From Henricia sp. BOLD:AAB3569 (taxonomy: Eukaryota > Echinodermata > Asteroidea > Spinulosida > Echinasteridae), in assembly GCA_037783545.1 (NCBI GenBank), contig JBBELK010000366.1, positions 868,001 to 932,000 on the forward strand: 64,000 bases of DNA, read 5' to 3'. Shown in pieces: positions 45,143-55,075 of the stretch. The notes beneath the pieces were generated by a model. The model did no database searches. It was not told the DNA's origin and saw only the letters and a program-made list of their open reading frames with translations. A program made the position numbers and the translations under genes. Every line of letters starts with the position of its first letter. Within the stretch, counting starts at the first letter, position 1.

Positions 45143-45207
<65 letters not shown>
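45143..45207. repeat. 65-base A tract
   Basis: An uninterrupted run of A lies near the end of the CRE-rich copy II; copy I has only a short A-rich run at the same place. It encodes an artefactual poly-Lys frame. Its true length is uncertain. Confidence 0.95.
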
Positions 45208-45209
<2 letters not shown>

Positions 45210-45330
45210 AAAGACAAAGAAATCGTACGAGAGTAATAGGTGATCGGGCTTTTGGCCCGATCACCTAATAAATAAAGACAAAGAAATCGTACAATATCAA
45301 TAGGTGATCGGGTTGAGCCCGATCACCTAA
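45205..45330. repeat. Two 64-bp tandem units each ending in a hairpin
   Basis: GACAAAGAAATCGTAC followed by a strong hairpin occurs twice, 64 bp apart. Hairpin one (45238-45266) pairs AGGTGATCGGGC with GGCCCGATCACCT; hairpin two (45302-45328) pairs AGGTGATCGGG with CCCGATCACCT. The stem carries the same word AGGTGATCGGG that starts each copy of the element. Confidence 0.9.
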
Positions 45331-46605
45331 AAAGGGAATATTTAGGGTCAAAGTTACATGTAATCGGACTACTTTTCACTAATGTACATGCAGCTTTGAT
45401 GACATTTTGCAAACATTCACTGAGATGTGAACGAAATGCTTTGATGAAGCATCATTAGGCACGGTTCCTGTGCCAAATATCCTCCCACAGTCGTCATCTA
45501 ATTCGTGTCTGTGTAGTTTGATATTGCAATTGGAAATCATTCACCTTTATTCTGAAGTGTTTTGTAAGAAAAGCAATCACTCCCACGCAAATCTCTAAAC
45601 CACCCACACATTGCATGGCTGTTTGTTCATCTGGTTTTTTTTAAATGTGATTCTAAGTTTATTCTCTGGGGGGCTTTGACCAAACATGTACCGGTATATT
45701 TTTTACCAAACGTGTCTATTTTGTCGCTATCTGCACTACAAAGAATCATCCATAACTGCATAATTTGGATGATTATAGTTTAAATTACTAAACATTTTAA
45801 AACTTTGGCAAATGCTTCTTCTGAGTAGGAGGTAAATGTTGAGGTGATAGTAGGCCCCTATTTGTTAATCAAGAGTAGATGTGCTGATATACATTGGGAA
45901 AATCACTAAAAAAAAACACATTAACCAAAATTACCATGGATGTCACAAGTCTGTTGTTAGTGAGCATCACCGATAGTTTGCAACTGGTTCTTTCTATGGT
46001 TATAATTAAGGGCGTAACTTAACAACTAAGACCATAATTTTTAAACAAATGACTTTATCTTCTCTCAAATGAAAAGAAATTTACTTAAGTGATGTTGTTC
46101 CAATATAAGTAGATAACTTGAAGCCCCAAAAGGCAACAGTTATCGGGAAAACATACCTCTCTCCCTGTACACATTTTCCCATAATACCCTGGACTGACAA
46201 CAAAGTCACAATGTCTATACAGGACTTGCAATTTCCCCAAATCTCACGGTATAACCAGGGAAAAACCAAAATCAAATAGCAGATAGAAATATTGCAATGA
46301 TTTCACCCGAGATGATACGTGTACATGCATCTTTTTATCTGAAAAAAATTAAATTTGTGACTGAAGATTACATTTACAGCGACGCTCTCATGTAAAAGAA
46401 ACTGGGCCTTTCCACACTAATAGGGTACATTTCTGTGACATACATGTACAAGATAATAACTTCCAGTTCACTTCAAATGTCTTTATTTTATCTCAATATT
46501 AAAGAAATGTCTTCCAGATATATCTTTATGATAAATTTAGTCCCAAAGAGTAACAAAATAGTCCCTCAAAATACACTTTTCAAAATCCCGTGTAAAAATT
46601 TCTCA
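45331..46605. other. Intronic stretch
   Basis: The stretch is AT-rich with no exon, RNA gene or element end that I can support. Confidence 0.45.
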
Positions 46606-46797
46606 TTAACTATTTCGGTGCCAATGTCGTACATGTACGATCTATCGCAAGTGTTATCGTACATCGCAAGTGTTATCGTACATGTACGATCTTGATTGTA
46701 TCTTTTTTTATCTAACACGCCAACCATCACACATGTAAGGCTTCAATTTAAAACAAAAAATACAAGAAACGCAAAAAGTTGGGCACTTGAAGGTTAA
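46606..46797. mobile_element. TTAA-flanked MITE, GTGCCAATGTCGTAC family, copy 1
   Basis: TTAA at 46606-46609 and 46794-46797 flank 184 bp beginning CTATTTCGGTGCCAATGTCG and ending GGGCACTTGAAGG, diverged mirror ends. The interior has two GTTATCGTACAT words and CGCAAAAAGTTGGGCACTT. A second copy lies at 49933-50144. Confidence 0.75.
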
Positions 46798-46805
46798 AGA
46801 GGAAG

Positions 46806-47785
46806 AATCCCCCTTGACGAAAATCCAGCATTTAGGCTTTTTTCGATAGTCCAAACATCCCTCTTGCCGACCTGGATTTTTATTATTTTTTTATTGTCGG
46901 TTTTAAGTGGATAATTTGCAAGCAAAAGTGCGCTTTTCGAAAATGAGATTTTCGCGATTTCTAAAACGCTCATTAGGTATTCATGATATGCGCGTGACCC
47001 CGTGACGCAATCCTGAGAAAGAAAAGTCAACACGATTGTTAGCTCCATACGTTTACACGCAAAAAACTTGGAAAACCGTCTCTTTTAGATGGTGTTTTTT
47101 TGAAGAATTGTTTTGGTCCAAAAAGCAGAGATATGCCCAGTAGTTGCGTGGTTGTATGTTTTACCAGACATCATGAAAAAAAAAGAACAGAAGCTGAGAA
47201 CCTTTTTTATTACGAAGAGAGAAAAATGAGTCGCTCATTCTAACTTGTACCGGCCGATGTGCATATACCGTGTGCCAATTTCAAACACGTGGGTACTACG
47301 GCGCGGCCCGCAGGCACCATTCTCACTGCTGTACACGGACCGCTGTTCGTTCCGTGACAAACACCGGTCGCAATGCACCAGTGTTTCCTTCAAAAGACTC
47401 GACTTCATTGTGAGCCACAATTTTACATTTTTTTTCACAAAAAAGGTAATAGTAGATTATTGTCGTTTTACATCAGGTGTTTTCACGTTTGTATTTTGAA
47501 TTACAAGGACAAAACAGGCATGATGAACATACACTTCGTATATTTTCCATTCAATACTGCACAGGCCGTTTTGTGTGTTTCTCAGGATGACGTATCGCCC
47601 CTGTTTGTAAACAAACCAAGTGACCTCGAGCGTTTCAGAATTTCGGGTGAAGAGGGTCGGAACTGAATTGCGTTTTAAACAAATACTGTCGGTTTTTGGC
47701 GGAAAACACGTTGTAATCGCGTTGTAGAAACATAAACCTCCATGCATGATAAACAGGAAAACTAAAAAAATGTGGATGGGGGGAT
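46806..47785 (+). mobile_element. AATCCCCC element, copy B
   Basis: The copy begins AATCCCCCTTGACGAAAATC and ends GGGGGGATT, with the same internal order as copy A (31333-32203), plus an extra roughly 95 bp near 47105-47200. Shared text includes CGAAAATGAGATTTTCGCGA and CCTCGAGCGTTTCAGAAT. It lies only 8 bp after the TTAA element. Plus- and minus-strand frames of 96-97 codons are kept as in copy A, but I cannot assign a protein. Confidence 0.8.
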
Positions 47786-48000
47786 TCTAGCTGTTTAATA
47801 GAAAATGTGTACATGTATGAGTTTTTCATAAATGTATGTTGTGGCAGTAATTTATTACATTTTGGGGCAAAGGTTATCTCCTTAGAACAGCATAAAAAAA
47901 CACTTTAATTCTGAGATAAACTAAAGACATCTGAACAGAGCTATTGACTTATTTTTTTTCAAATGTACCCCATTACCGCGTAAAGACCCAACTAGGCCCC

Positions 48001-48289
48001 AGGGGTTCATTTCACAAAAAATATGACTTAGTGGAACAGGTCTTAGCGATAGGAGTTGACTGTGCTTAAAGCGGGCCTCCCACTGTGAATTTTTTGCCAC
48101 GAATTTCCTACGAATTGGTACGATTATCGGAGACTGCCTATAGACTCTACACACAATCGTACCAAATCGTAGCTAATCGTTGGAAATTCGTGGCAAAAAT
48201 CGCACAGTGGGAGGCCCGCTTTAGTCCTGCATCAAAAGGGCTTAAGAACTCCTAAGATGGATCCTAGGACGTTTGTGAAACGAACCCCT
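48001..48289. mobile_element. AGGGGTTCATTTCACAAA MITE hosting another MITE
   Basis: AGGGGTTCATTTCACAAA at the left is mirrored by TTTGTGAAACGAACCCCT at the right with one or two changes. Inner matches (AGGAGTT/AACTCCT, TTAAG pairs) continue the arms. The centre is occupied by a different palindromic MITE (48068-48222), so the original element was about 130 bp. Confidence 0.82.
48068..48222. mobile_element. Palindromic MITE, AAAGCGGGCCTCCCACTGTG ends, nested
   Basis: AAAGCGGGCCTCCCACTGTG and its exact mirror bound 155 bp. The arms continue with TTTTTGCCACGAATTTCC and CGATT-type matches, so nearly the whole element folds. It sits in the middle of the 48001-48289 MITE. Confidence 0.92.
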
Positions 48290-48770
48290 GATGGCTGTAT
48301 TATGCTTCTGTTGTCAGTGCTAGTATTGCAGAACCGGCCTAATTAGGATGGCGGCAGACAATTATTTGTCCTTAAAATAAGCACCTTCAGTTGGCAATTC
48401 CTCTGACAAAGGTACCACTTTACATGGTTAAACAAATATTGTGGTGTTTGTTACCATCGCTACTAACACTTTTATTCTAGTTTTTCTTATCAATTAAAAG
48501 TGAAATTTTGGGTCACAGCAAATGCTGTAATAGGACTTTAATCAAACATGGAGATAAGTTCCCCAATCATGTAATCTATACCTATGTTTCTTTAAAATAT
48601 TTCCAAGATATGTTTTGCACAGAACTGAATTCAACCAGAATGTAACATGGCATCTACATGTATTTAAACGATGCCAAGGTATGTTTTGACAAATCTTCCT
48701 GTTTTTAAAACTTCACCAGTCATAAATCAGCCTTATGCAACTGGGTCTTGTATCTCTTTCACACATGCAG
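48290..48770 (+). other. End of GALNT intron 3
   Basis: The DNA is AT-rich. The acceptor TATCTCTTTCACACATGCAG ends at 48770. No further element was found. Confidence 0.7.
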
Positions 48771-48836
48771 CTGAAGATGCACATATTCTCCGTCAGATTC
48801 CCAAGGTCAAAGTACTAAGAAATAACAAAAGAGAAG
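48771..48836 (+). CDS. GALNT: GALNT exon: KVKVLRNNKREG
   Basis: The exon completes a Pro codon and reads EDAHILRQIPKVKVLRNNKR then E and the first base of Gly. This matches the segment PED-x-x-x-L-x-KI-x-KV-(R/K)-x-(L/I)RN-x-(R/K)REG of GALNT2/14/16 enzymes, part of the GT-A fold before the G-(L/M)-(I/V/M)RSR helix. The 66-bp exon is preceded by TCTCTTTCACACATGCAG and followed by GTGAGT. It lies 24 kb after the previous exon, yet the phase fits exactly. Confidence 0.96.
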
Positions 48837-49189
48837 GTGAGTATAAGAAGACAAATTTGATATGAAAGAGTTGTCGTATTGTGGCATACTGATAGAATTG
48901 TGCTGGTCATCATAATATGGCTCTATCGATCTCATACAGGCATTGATAAATAGATGTTTTGAAGCTACATGTGGCAAGTTCTCACATTCTCACAGGCAGC
49001 TGCCTTAATGCATCACATGTGTGGCTTCCTGTTATGTACACTTTTTTACAAGTGCTTATGAAGTGAAATATCAAGCAAAGTTTTCAAAACAATATAGCAG
49101 ATAGACCGTACCAGTGGGCAGTCCAACAAAAAATTGCGGGGACCTACATGTACTTAGATCACACTACACGGTAAAACAAATACTGTTCT

Positions 49190-49686
49190 TTAAAGGCCCA
49201 ATGTATCATTTGCAATGACCCCAAAAAGTAATCGACGAGTTTACAGGGGAAAAGTTCTGAAAGTAAAGATTGAATTAGTAGCAACTACCTAATGAAAGGT
49301 TTCCGCTCAAAATGATATAATTTTACCAGAAAATAATCCGTAAAGATGAAATTATTTAGATCGTTTGCAAAATGCATGGGCGCTGTGTACTGCGTGTGCG
49401 TGTTCCAACGCGATGCATTTTTATGGATCGCGCGCACACGCAGTATATGATGTGCGCCACAGAGTGCATGACGCAAGCCACATAGTACCCGATCAACTGA
49501 GAACGAATATTTGAAACACCCCGCATAGACCAGGAAAACGCACATGGATTTTCATGGTTTTTTTAAACGTGGTACATTTGAAAAAGCTGAATTTTTTTTG
49601 GATGAGTTTGTTTATGTCTTTCTTTTGATTTATAATGGTTTTATTCGCAGAATCGCTCAAAAACAGATCATATACAGGGCCTTTAA
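49190..49686. mobile_element. TTAA-flanked element, AGGCCC ends
   Basis: TTAA at 49190-49193 and 49683-49686 flank 489 bp that starts AGGCCCAATGTATCAT and ends ATATACAGGGCCT. Inverted similarity is short and partial after the first six bases. A CG-rich middle (about 49380-49480) contrasts with AT-rich arms. There is no coding signal. It lies in the fourth GALNT intron. Confidence 0.72.
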
Positions 49687-49808
49687 ATCACAAAAGGTGG
49701 ACCTTTCCAATATTTTTTGGGAGGGTGCATGCACCACCGGTACCCCATTCCTTTTGGCCTGTATATTATAAGTTAGTTACTGGGCTTGTGTCATCCTCCC
49801 CAATGCCC

Positions 49809-49838
49809 ACCACCACCACCACCACCACCACCACCCCC
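49809..49838. repeat. (ACC)n microsatellite
   Basis: About nine ACC units form a Thr- or Val-rich open frame on the two strands, part of the rejected 157-codon frame at 49635-50108. Confidence 0.9.
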
Positions 49839-49932
49839 TTCTCATATCTGTATATCCCCATTTTCCTGGCCCCTTTCTGGTTTTTTGTTATAGTCCTAAC
49901 CCCCATCTCCGGTATCTTGGCCCCATTTCCCC

Positions 49933-50148
49933 ACTCTTTCAGTGCCAATGTCGTACATGTACAATCTGTCGTATGCATTCTAAATGTGTTATCGTACATT
50001 TACGATCTCGATTGTATATGGTTTTCTCCAAAAACGCCAACCGTCGTGTGTGTAAGACTTCAATTACGAAAACAAATTACGAAAAACGCAAAAAGTTGGG
50101 CACTTTAGTGTTAAATGTTAACAACAATATAGGCACTGAAAGAGTTAA
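49933..50148. mobile_element. GTGCCAATGTCGTAC MITE, copy 2 (TTAA at right)
   Basis: CTCTTTCAGTGCC at the left is mirrored by GGCACTGAAAGAG at the right, followed by TTAA at 50145-50148; the left TTAA is lost. It is homologous to 46610-46793 (AACGCAAAAAGTTGGGCACT, GTTATCGTACAT), with about 30 extra bases at the right. Confidence 0.78.
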
Positions 50149-50323
50149 GACTTTTATTTAAAATTATAGTCATTTTGAAAGATTGGTTTGAAATGATGAT
50201 TTCAAAATGTAAACTTGTTGTGGTCTCTATGCAAATTAGCACTTTTCACCAGTCTGCTGAAACTAAATGTAAAACTTCATTTCAGTCTTGTCTTTACTTA
50301 GTTTGATGTCTGATTTATTTCAG

Positions 50324-50445
50324 GACTGATAAGATCTCGAGTCCGTGGTGCTGATGCAGCGACTGCCAGCATTCTTACATTTCTTGATAGTCACTGTGAA
50401 GCCAATGTAGATTGGCTTCCACCGCTACTACATCGAGTCAATCAG
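50324..50445 (+). CDS. GALNT: GALNT exon: FLDSHCE metal-binding site
   Basis: The exon completes Gly and reads [20 protein letters not shown] then [23 protein letters not shown]-(V/I)-RGAD-x-A is the conserved segment preceding the D-x-H motif; DSH here is that motif, whose Asp and His coordinate the manganese ion and UDP. The [14 protein letters not shown] ending is closest to the GALNT14/16 style (E-V-N-x-x-W-L-x-P-L-L-x-R-V). The splice sites TTTATTTCAG and GTACAG are good, and the 122-bp length keeps phase. The catalytic site looks intact in this exon. Confidence 0.98.
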
Positions 50446-51590
50446 GTACAGTCATAAAATGAAAATGGCCCCCTTATGAGGTCTTTCAGGTCCGTGGCAG
50501 TGTTTTTATGCTTGTGGACAGTGCAAGTGTTACAGCTAATTGGCACAGCTAAAGGCCTCTTTAGATGAAATGTGTTGAAAATATGAAGCATGTTCAGAAA
50601 AAATACCTTCCAAAAATACTCGTTATGGCAAGATAGCAGGAAATTTTCAAGTAGTAAAGTGAACATTTGAGAGTAAACGGGACGATTAATACATACCAAA
50701 ATTGTTGATTGCATTATGTTTTTGCATCCACAATTCTGCATTGTGCCATTTTAACCGTAGCATATATACTCCCATCAAAATCTTCATGGAAATATCTACT
50801 TGCATATTAAAAATCAAAGATCATTGTAACATGTTTTTATACACATCTGTCATGTCTGTCGTTTCCTTATAAAACGATATTAATACAATATTTTTAAAAC
50901 AAATGCACCTACAAAATATAGGTTTATTGCATCAATTGTAATATAATTTGTTAGTGGCCCCATTTCAAACCATAAGAGTCTCAAAAGCAAGACTAATTGT
51001 ATAATTAAAGGCCATAAATATAAGCTCAAAATACTATGTTGAATGTTCGTGAATGTGCTCTTGAGGCAATTTCTACCAAATCTGCATCCACTACCTTTCA
51101 AGGCATAGAAGAAACAGATTGCACCGACACGAGATTGCATCAAGGAAGGGAGACACTGTGTCTCCATGCATGTACAATTTGACAGCTTACGGGCAGAAGA
51201 ATTGATCTGCGACTGATAATGGCTTGACCCCTAGGGCAGGCTCTCAGTATCAGATAGGCCAAAGCAGGATATTCCTAGTTACCGGGGCAGGTTAGCGATC
51301 AGACATCAATATACGCATGGGATGAGTGAACCAGCAGGTTGATTTGGCATGACAAGAGAGAGACGGGAGGATAAGGTATTTCTATCCCGCGTGCTTTGGG
51401 TTGTTGATGAGTAGTTTTGATTAGGTAGAACTATTCCCGTTGCTGCGTCCTCCTGGGATGCATTCTGAGAAGAAGAAAACAGTCGGCGCTCACAGAACCC
51501 TGCCCCTCTCACCCCACCCTCCCCTTAAACAAAACAAAAACAACAACAACAACTTAATCACACTTTCCCAACATTGTTGGAGTTGAATAT
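50446..51590 (+). other. Start of GALNT intron 5
   Basis: The intron continues to 61417. This part is AT-rich without a clear repeat; a C-rich/A-rich patch (CCTCCCC then AACAAC runs) lies near 51510-51555. Confidence 0.6.
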
Positions 51591-52137
51591 AAACTCCTCA
51601 AACAAATTCGGAAAGTCAAGTTTGACTGACGATTTATCTCTTGTTACTAAATCATGTCCCTTGAATTTGGTATCATTGGAAAGCCCTGTTATTCCTCTTT
51701 ACAGTGATGTGTCATTTGTTATGATTTTTCCATTCCATCTAACAATGGAAATTGGGCACACACCATTGTTACTAACAATGGGGTTACAATGAACATGTAC
51801 ATGTTTTTGCTCATAGTGACAGGGGTGGGTGGAAAGTTAAATGTCAGAAAATTCACTGCTATTGTCATGCAGTGCATTCCCCTTTTGCTTGGAGAATGGT
51901 AATGTGTCAATGCACTATTTCACAATAGCAGTAAATTTTCGGACATTTCACTTTCCACCCACCCTTGTATTCCCCTATACAGCACATCCCCCAATTGATT
52001 AATCATAACAAATGACACATCACTGTAAAGAGGAATAACAGGGCTTTCCAATGATACCACATTCAGGGGAAATGATATAGTAACAAGAGATAAATCGTCA
52101 GTCAAACTTGACTTTCCTAACCTTTTTTGAGGAGTTT
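51591..52137. mobile_element. Foldback element with about 200-bp arms
   Basis: AAACTCCTCAAACAAATTCG at the left and AACCTTTTTTGAGGAGTTT at the right mirror each other. The arms go on through AAAGTCAAGTTTGACTGACG, ATTTATCTCTTGTTACTA, GGAAAGCCCTGTTATTCCTC and CAGTGATGTGTCATTTGTTA. An inner pair GGGTGGGTGGAAAGT / ACTTTCCACCCACCC nears the centre at about 51880. Open frames at both ends (51574-51792 plus, 51920-52105 minus) are the same arm read twice. Confidence 0.9.
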
Positions 52138-53875
52138 ACATGTAATTGTTTAATAAATGTATGAAAATTGTGTTGTATATAAGATAATAAAGCTATAACA
52201 CTACATGTAAATGGATTCTCTTTGTATTAAAGTACAATCCTAATAATTTGAAATTCATGAAATTGTGTTCTTATATTTTGTTCTCCGTTTGCCAAATTTC
52301 CAGTGGGGGATTGAGGGGGCGGGGGGAGGTGACTGCATAACCTGCATTAAAGATAGAAACACTATATTTGACATTATTAAAAATAACAAAATAAAGGAAT
52401 TATGAAATGTAATGTACATGTAACATGTGAAGTACCTTTCAAGAAAGTGCTATTTTAGCTGAGAGAGTTGAACAACAGCTTGAGGCAAGGGTCATAACTT
52501 GACTTCTGAAAATGTGGTAAGACTGTCTATTACAAACATCCAGCTTTCAATATACCCCTCTGGAAATATGGGGATCAGTTTGCCTATGATATTTTGGTTT
52601 GTGAGCATGTGTTGTGCTCAGTAAAGGAATAAAGGAGAAAACCTTTACAAATTGTTACAATAGTGAAATCTCTTATATAGCCTGTAGGTGAGGCTTAATC
52701 TTCCTAACTTTGCAAGAATTGAAAAGTCTCAATTTCAGCTTACATTTGTAGCCTTCAACACAATCTGCTTGGAGGCACATTCTTTCTGTTCCAGCATTGG
52801 TATACACAAATTGGGATGTCGTCCTTAAAATGCCTACAAGCTAGAATTAGTTACAGCATATAGGGGCATGTGCTTCATTGTAATTTTAGTAGTTCAGATT
52901 TTCAGTGAAGGAACGAACGACTGGCATTGTCGCTGCTTGGTTGAATTAAGGGTTTCTTTTCTTTCGGTTTTTTCAAACATATTTTTATTGGCTCCTTTAT
53001 ACACTAATTTGTAAAAATCCATATGCCTAGTTTGCCTAGTCTTGAGTTTAAATATACCGACTCATCAAATCCATATTTGGTTGTTTAATTCATTTCCACG
53101 TTGACGAGGCACCATGCTCAATATTGTGTACACGAAAAGGAAAGTAATTAATACCAAACAAGTCAACAATACTAAGCATTTTTTAATTTGGCATATATGC
53201 ATGACCCAAAACTGGAACAGACAAGTTCTGAAAATAGTGTTAATGTAGCTTTATAATAGCACCCCATCGCAAACCCTCCCTGCATTCTATGGCTGCATTT
53301 TGTTTTACTTTGAAAATGGTTTTCATTGCTTTATTGAAGCATGAGTTATTTGGTAGACTGAAAAACAAATTAGTAAAGAAAATTATATTACATTTTTTGA
53401 CATTTTTGAGTACCGGTATGGCAATTTTCACATCTAGCTGTAATCTTTTTTTTCTGAGAAACGGGTGTGCACTACATTATCAAAGTAGGAATTATACAGC
53501 AACACTCATTATTATGCCCCTGTTATAAAGCTATTAATTATGATAAGCTGATTTGTCTAGGTCCAGGCCGTTTCTCTATTCATTGTATATCCATTGGTAA
53601 AATACTTTATAATATCCATTAGTTTGCAATTTGGTCCCTTGATGAAGAGCTTTTTATTTTGCAAATCAACTCGCCTTTATATTGCCATTAATATTATCCC
53701 AATCACAAGAGGATACGGTACTCTTGTCATTATTTGAAGACATGAGCAAACAGCATCACATTCGCTGTCTTTGGATCAAAATATCGGGTGCCGTATCTCC
53801 GGATCCACTGGTCCGATTGATCTAAATTTTGATATTTGGTGCTGTGGGATCCCAACAAGTATTTATAAACAAGTA
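52138..53875. other. Intronic stretch
   Basis: The stretch is AT-rich with no exon, RNA gene or clear element; a short G-rich patch lies at 52300-52330. Confidence 0.45.
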
Positions 53876-53951
53876 TACCAAGCTTCACCAAAATCTGAGG
53901 GGGTCGGGTTTAACCCATTGGGTGATTTGACATGGAATGACCCACATGTAT
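53876..53951. repeat. Right-end fragment of the GGGTCATTCCAT family
   Basis: CCATTGGGTGATTTGACATG followed by GAATGACCCA closely matches the right end of the giant element at about 61117-61156 (ATCCATTGGGTGATTTGACA, TGGAATGACCCT). DNA to the left may also belong (CTCCGGATCCACTGGTCCGA), but I found no left end. Confidence 0.65.
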
Positions 53952-54182
53952 CTCAAACTTTCCTTCTTATTTGTACTGGTATTTTTGACCAGGAGCCGAT
54001 TTCATAGCGCTGCTTTAAAGCACTAGCTAAAAACGTATTCTTATAAATTACTGTATTAGAAAAATTGAGCTGACGTTAAGGCTATTTTATGGCTGCGGCG
54101 TGCTTAGCATTGTTGTGTCATTAGTGTTAACACATTTTGCCTCTAAAGCAACAAACGTTTAACAGTGCTTAAAGCCTATAGC

Positions 54183-55075
54183 GTACATCGACATTGCAAC
54201 TGGAACCATCTACATGTAGTGGCAACTGCATGGTGTTTCCGGCAACTATAGAAGCAACTCGCAGCAACTGGGAGCAACTGAGCAAAAGTGATCACGCACT
54301 TACAACTACTGGCAACTGGAAAAATTGCCGCGAGTTGCTCATTATGTTCTTTTCTCTGGCAACTACATGTAAGTCGTACCCAGTTGCGGTCAGTTGCGTC
54401 GATATGTATGTGTGTCAGTGGCACGCGTGTATCTGATCACGTGCGCGCACATCGACAGCAACTGCAAGCAACAGTTGCTTCCAGTTGCTTCCAGTTGCAA
54501 CTGATCAGTTGCTGTCGATGAGCGCGCTACGCACATATCGACAGCAACTGGGGCCAATTTCATAAAACGTGTTAGCACCCGATTTTGATTAAGCAGCGCT
54601 CTCTCCATTTCATAAAACTGTTTAAGCACTAGCAAACCAAACGGCATGCTAACCTACCGATTTTTTGCTAACGTGACGCCATCTTTTTTCTTCGCCATTC
54701 TCGGCAAAATTCGAGACACATTTTCCAACAGATTCACAACTTTCAGCTGTTGTTGAAATATTCCAGTCAGCGACAGGCAAGGGTCATCTGTGGTAGTGAT
54801 AATCATCCCAAAATGGAAACATAACCAATGATGGTACTTTGAAAATGTTGCCGTTGACTTATGAAAGCAGACGATGAACGCGTTCGAACAAAACAGACGA
54901 CAGCGTTGCGCGCGCACTCTCTACGCGCGCTTAGAACAACAAGTTTTATGAAATAGGCCCTTGCTTGAGCGAATATTCGTGCTATGCTTAATCAAAATTG
55001 TTGATTAAGCGTAACATGTTTTATGAAATTGGGCCCAGATCAGTTGAGTTGCTTCCAGTTGCAATGTCGATGTAC
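54183..55075. mobile_element. GTACATCGACATTGCAACTG element hosting another element
   Basis: GTACATCGACATTGCAACTG plus GAA is repeated as an exact 23-bp mirror at 55053-55075. Sub-terminal DNA is a loose repeat of CAACTGG/AGCAACT words in both orientations. The centre 54551-55036 is a different element, so the original was about 400 bp. The mirrored word array yields open frames on both strands, which are not genes. Confidence 0.85.
54551..55036. mobile_element. GGGCCAATTTCATAAAAC element, nested
   Basis: GGGCCAATTTCATAAAACGT at the left is mirrored by ATGTTTTATGAAATTGGGCC at the right. An inner pair, CATTTCATAAAACTGTTT (about 54606) and AAGTTTTATGAAATAGGCCC (about 54941), repeats the same style of end, so this may be an element of the same family inserted within it. 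GCGCGC words lie near 54905-54930. It is non-coding. Confidence 0.82.

Larger units (their letters stand above)
42976..45330. mobile_element. CRE/ETS-rich AGGTGATCGGG element, copy II
   Basis: The copy begins with the hairpin CGTTTGTTGTTACAAACG and AGGTGATCGGG, like copy I. It has two further approximately 490-bp units (about 43335-43825 and 43826-44310), then two blocks beginning near TTGATGCCATC (about 44335 and 44686), the same closing GAAACGTTTGAGTGG, a 65-base A tract, and two closing hairpins. A 117-bp palindromic MITE is inserted at 43081-43197. It carries nine more TGACGTCA octamers. The family is unknown to me; terminal hairpins without clear inverted ends recall Helitron-like elements, but the canonical ends are not evident. 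Confidence 0.7.

Noticed and set aside
44993-45268. Lysine-rich 91-codon frame
   Set aside because: It is a translation of the 65-base A tract.
45238-45328. Rho-independent terminator-like hairpins
   Set aside because: The window is eukaryotic; the hairpins are ends of a mobile element.
49635-50108. 157-codon plus-strand frame
   Set aside because: It runs through part of a TTAA element, an (ACC)n microsatellite and a MITE; no family resemblance and no splice support.
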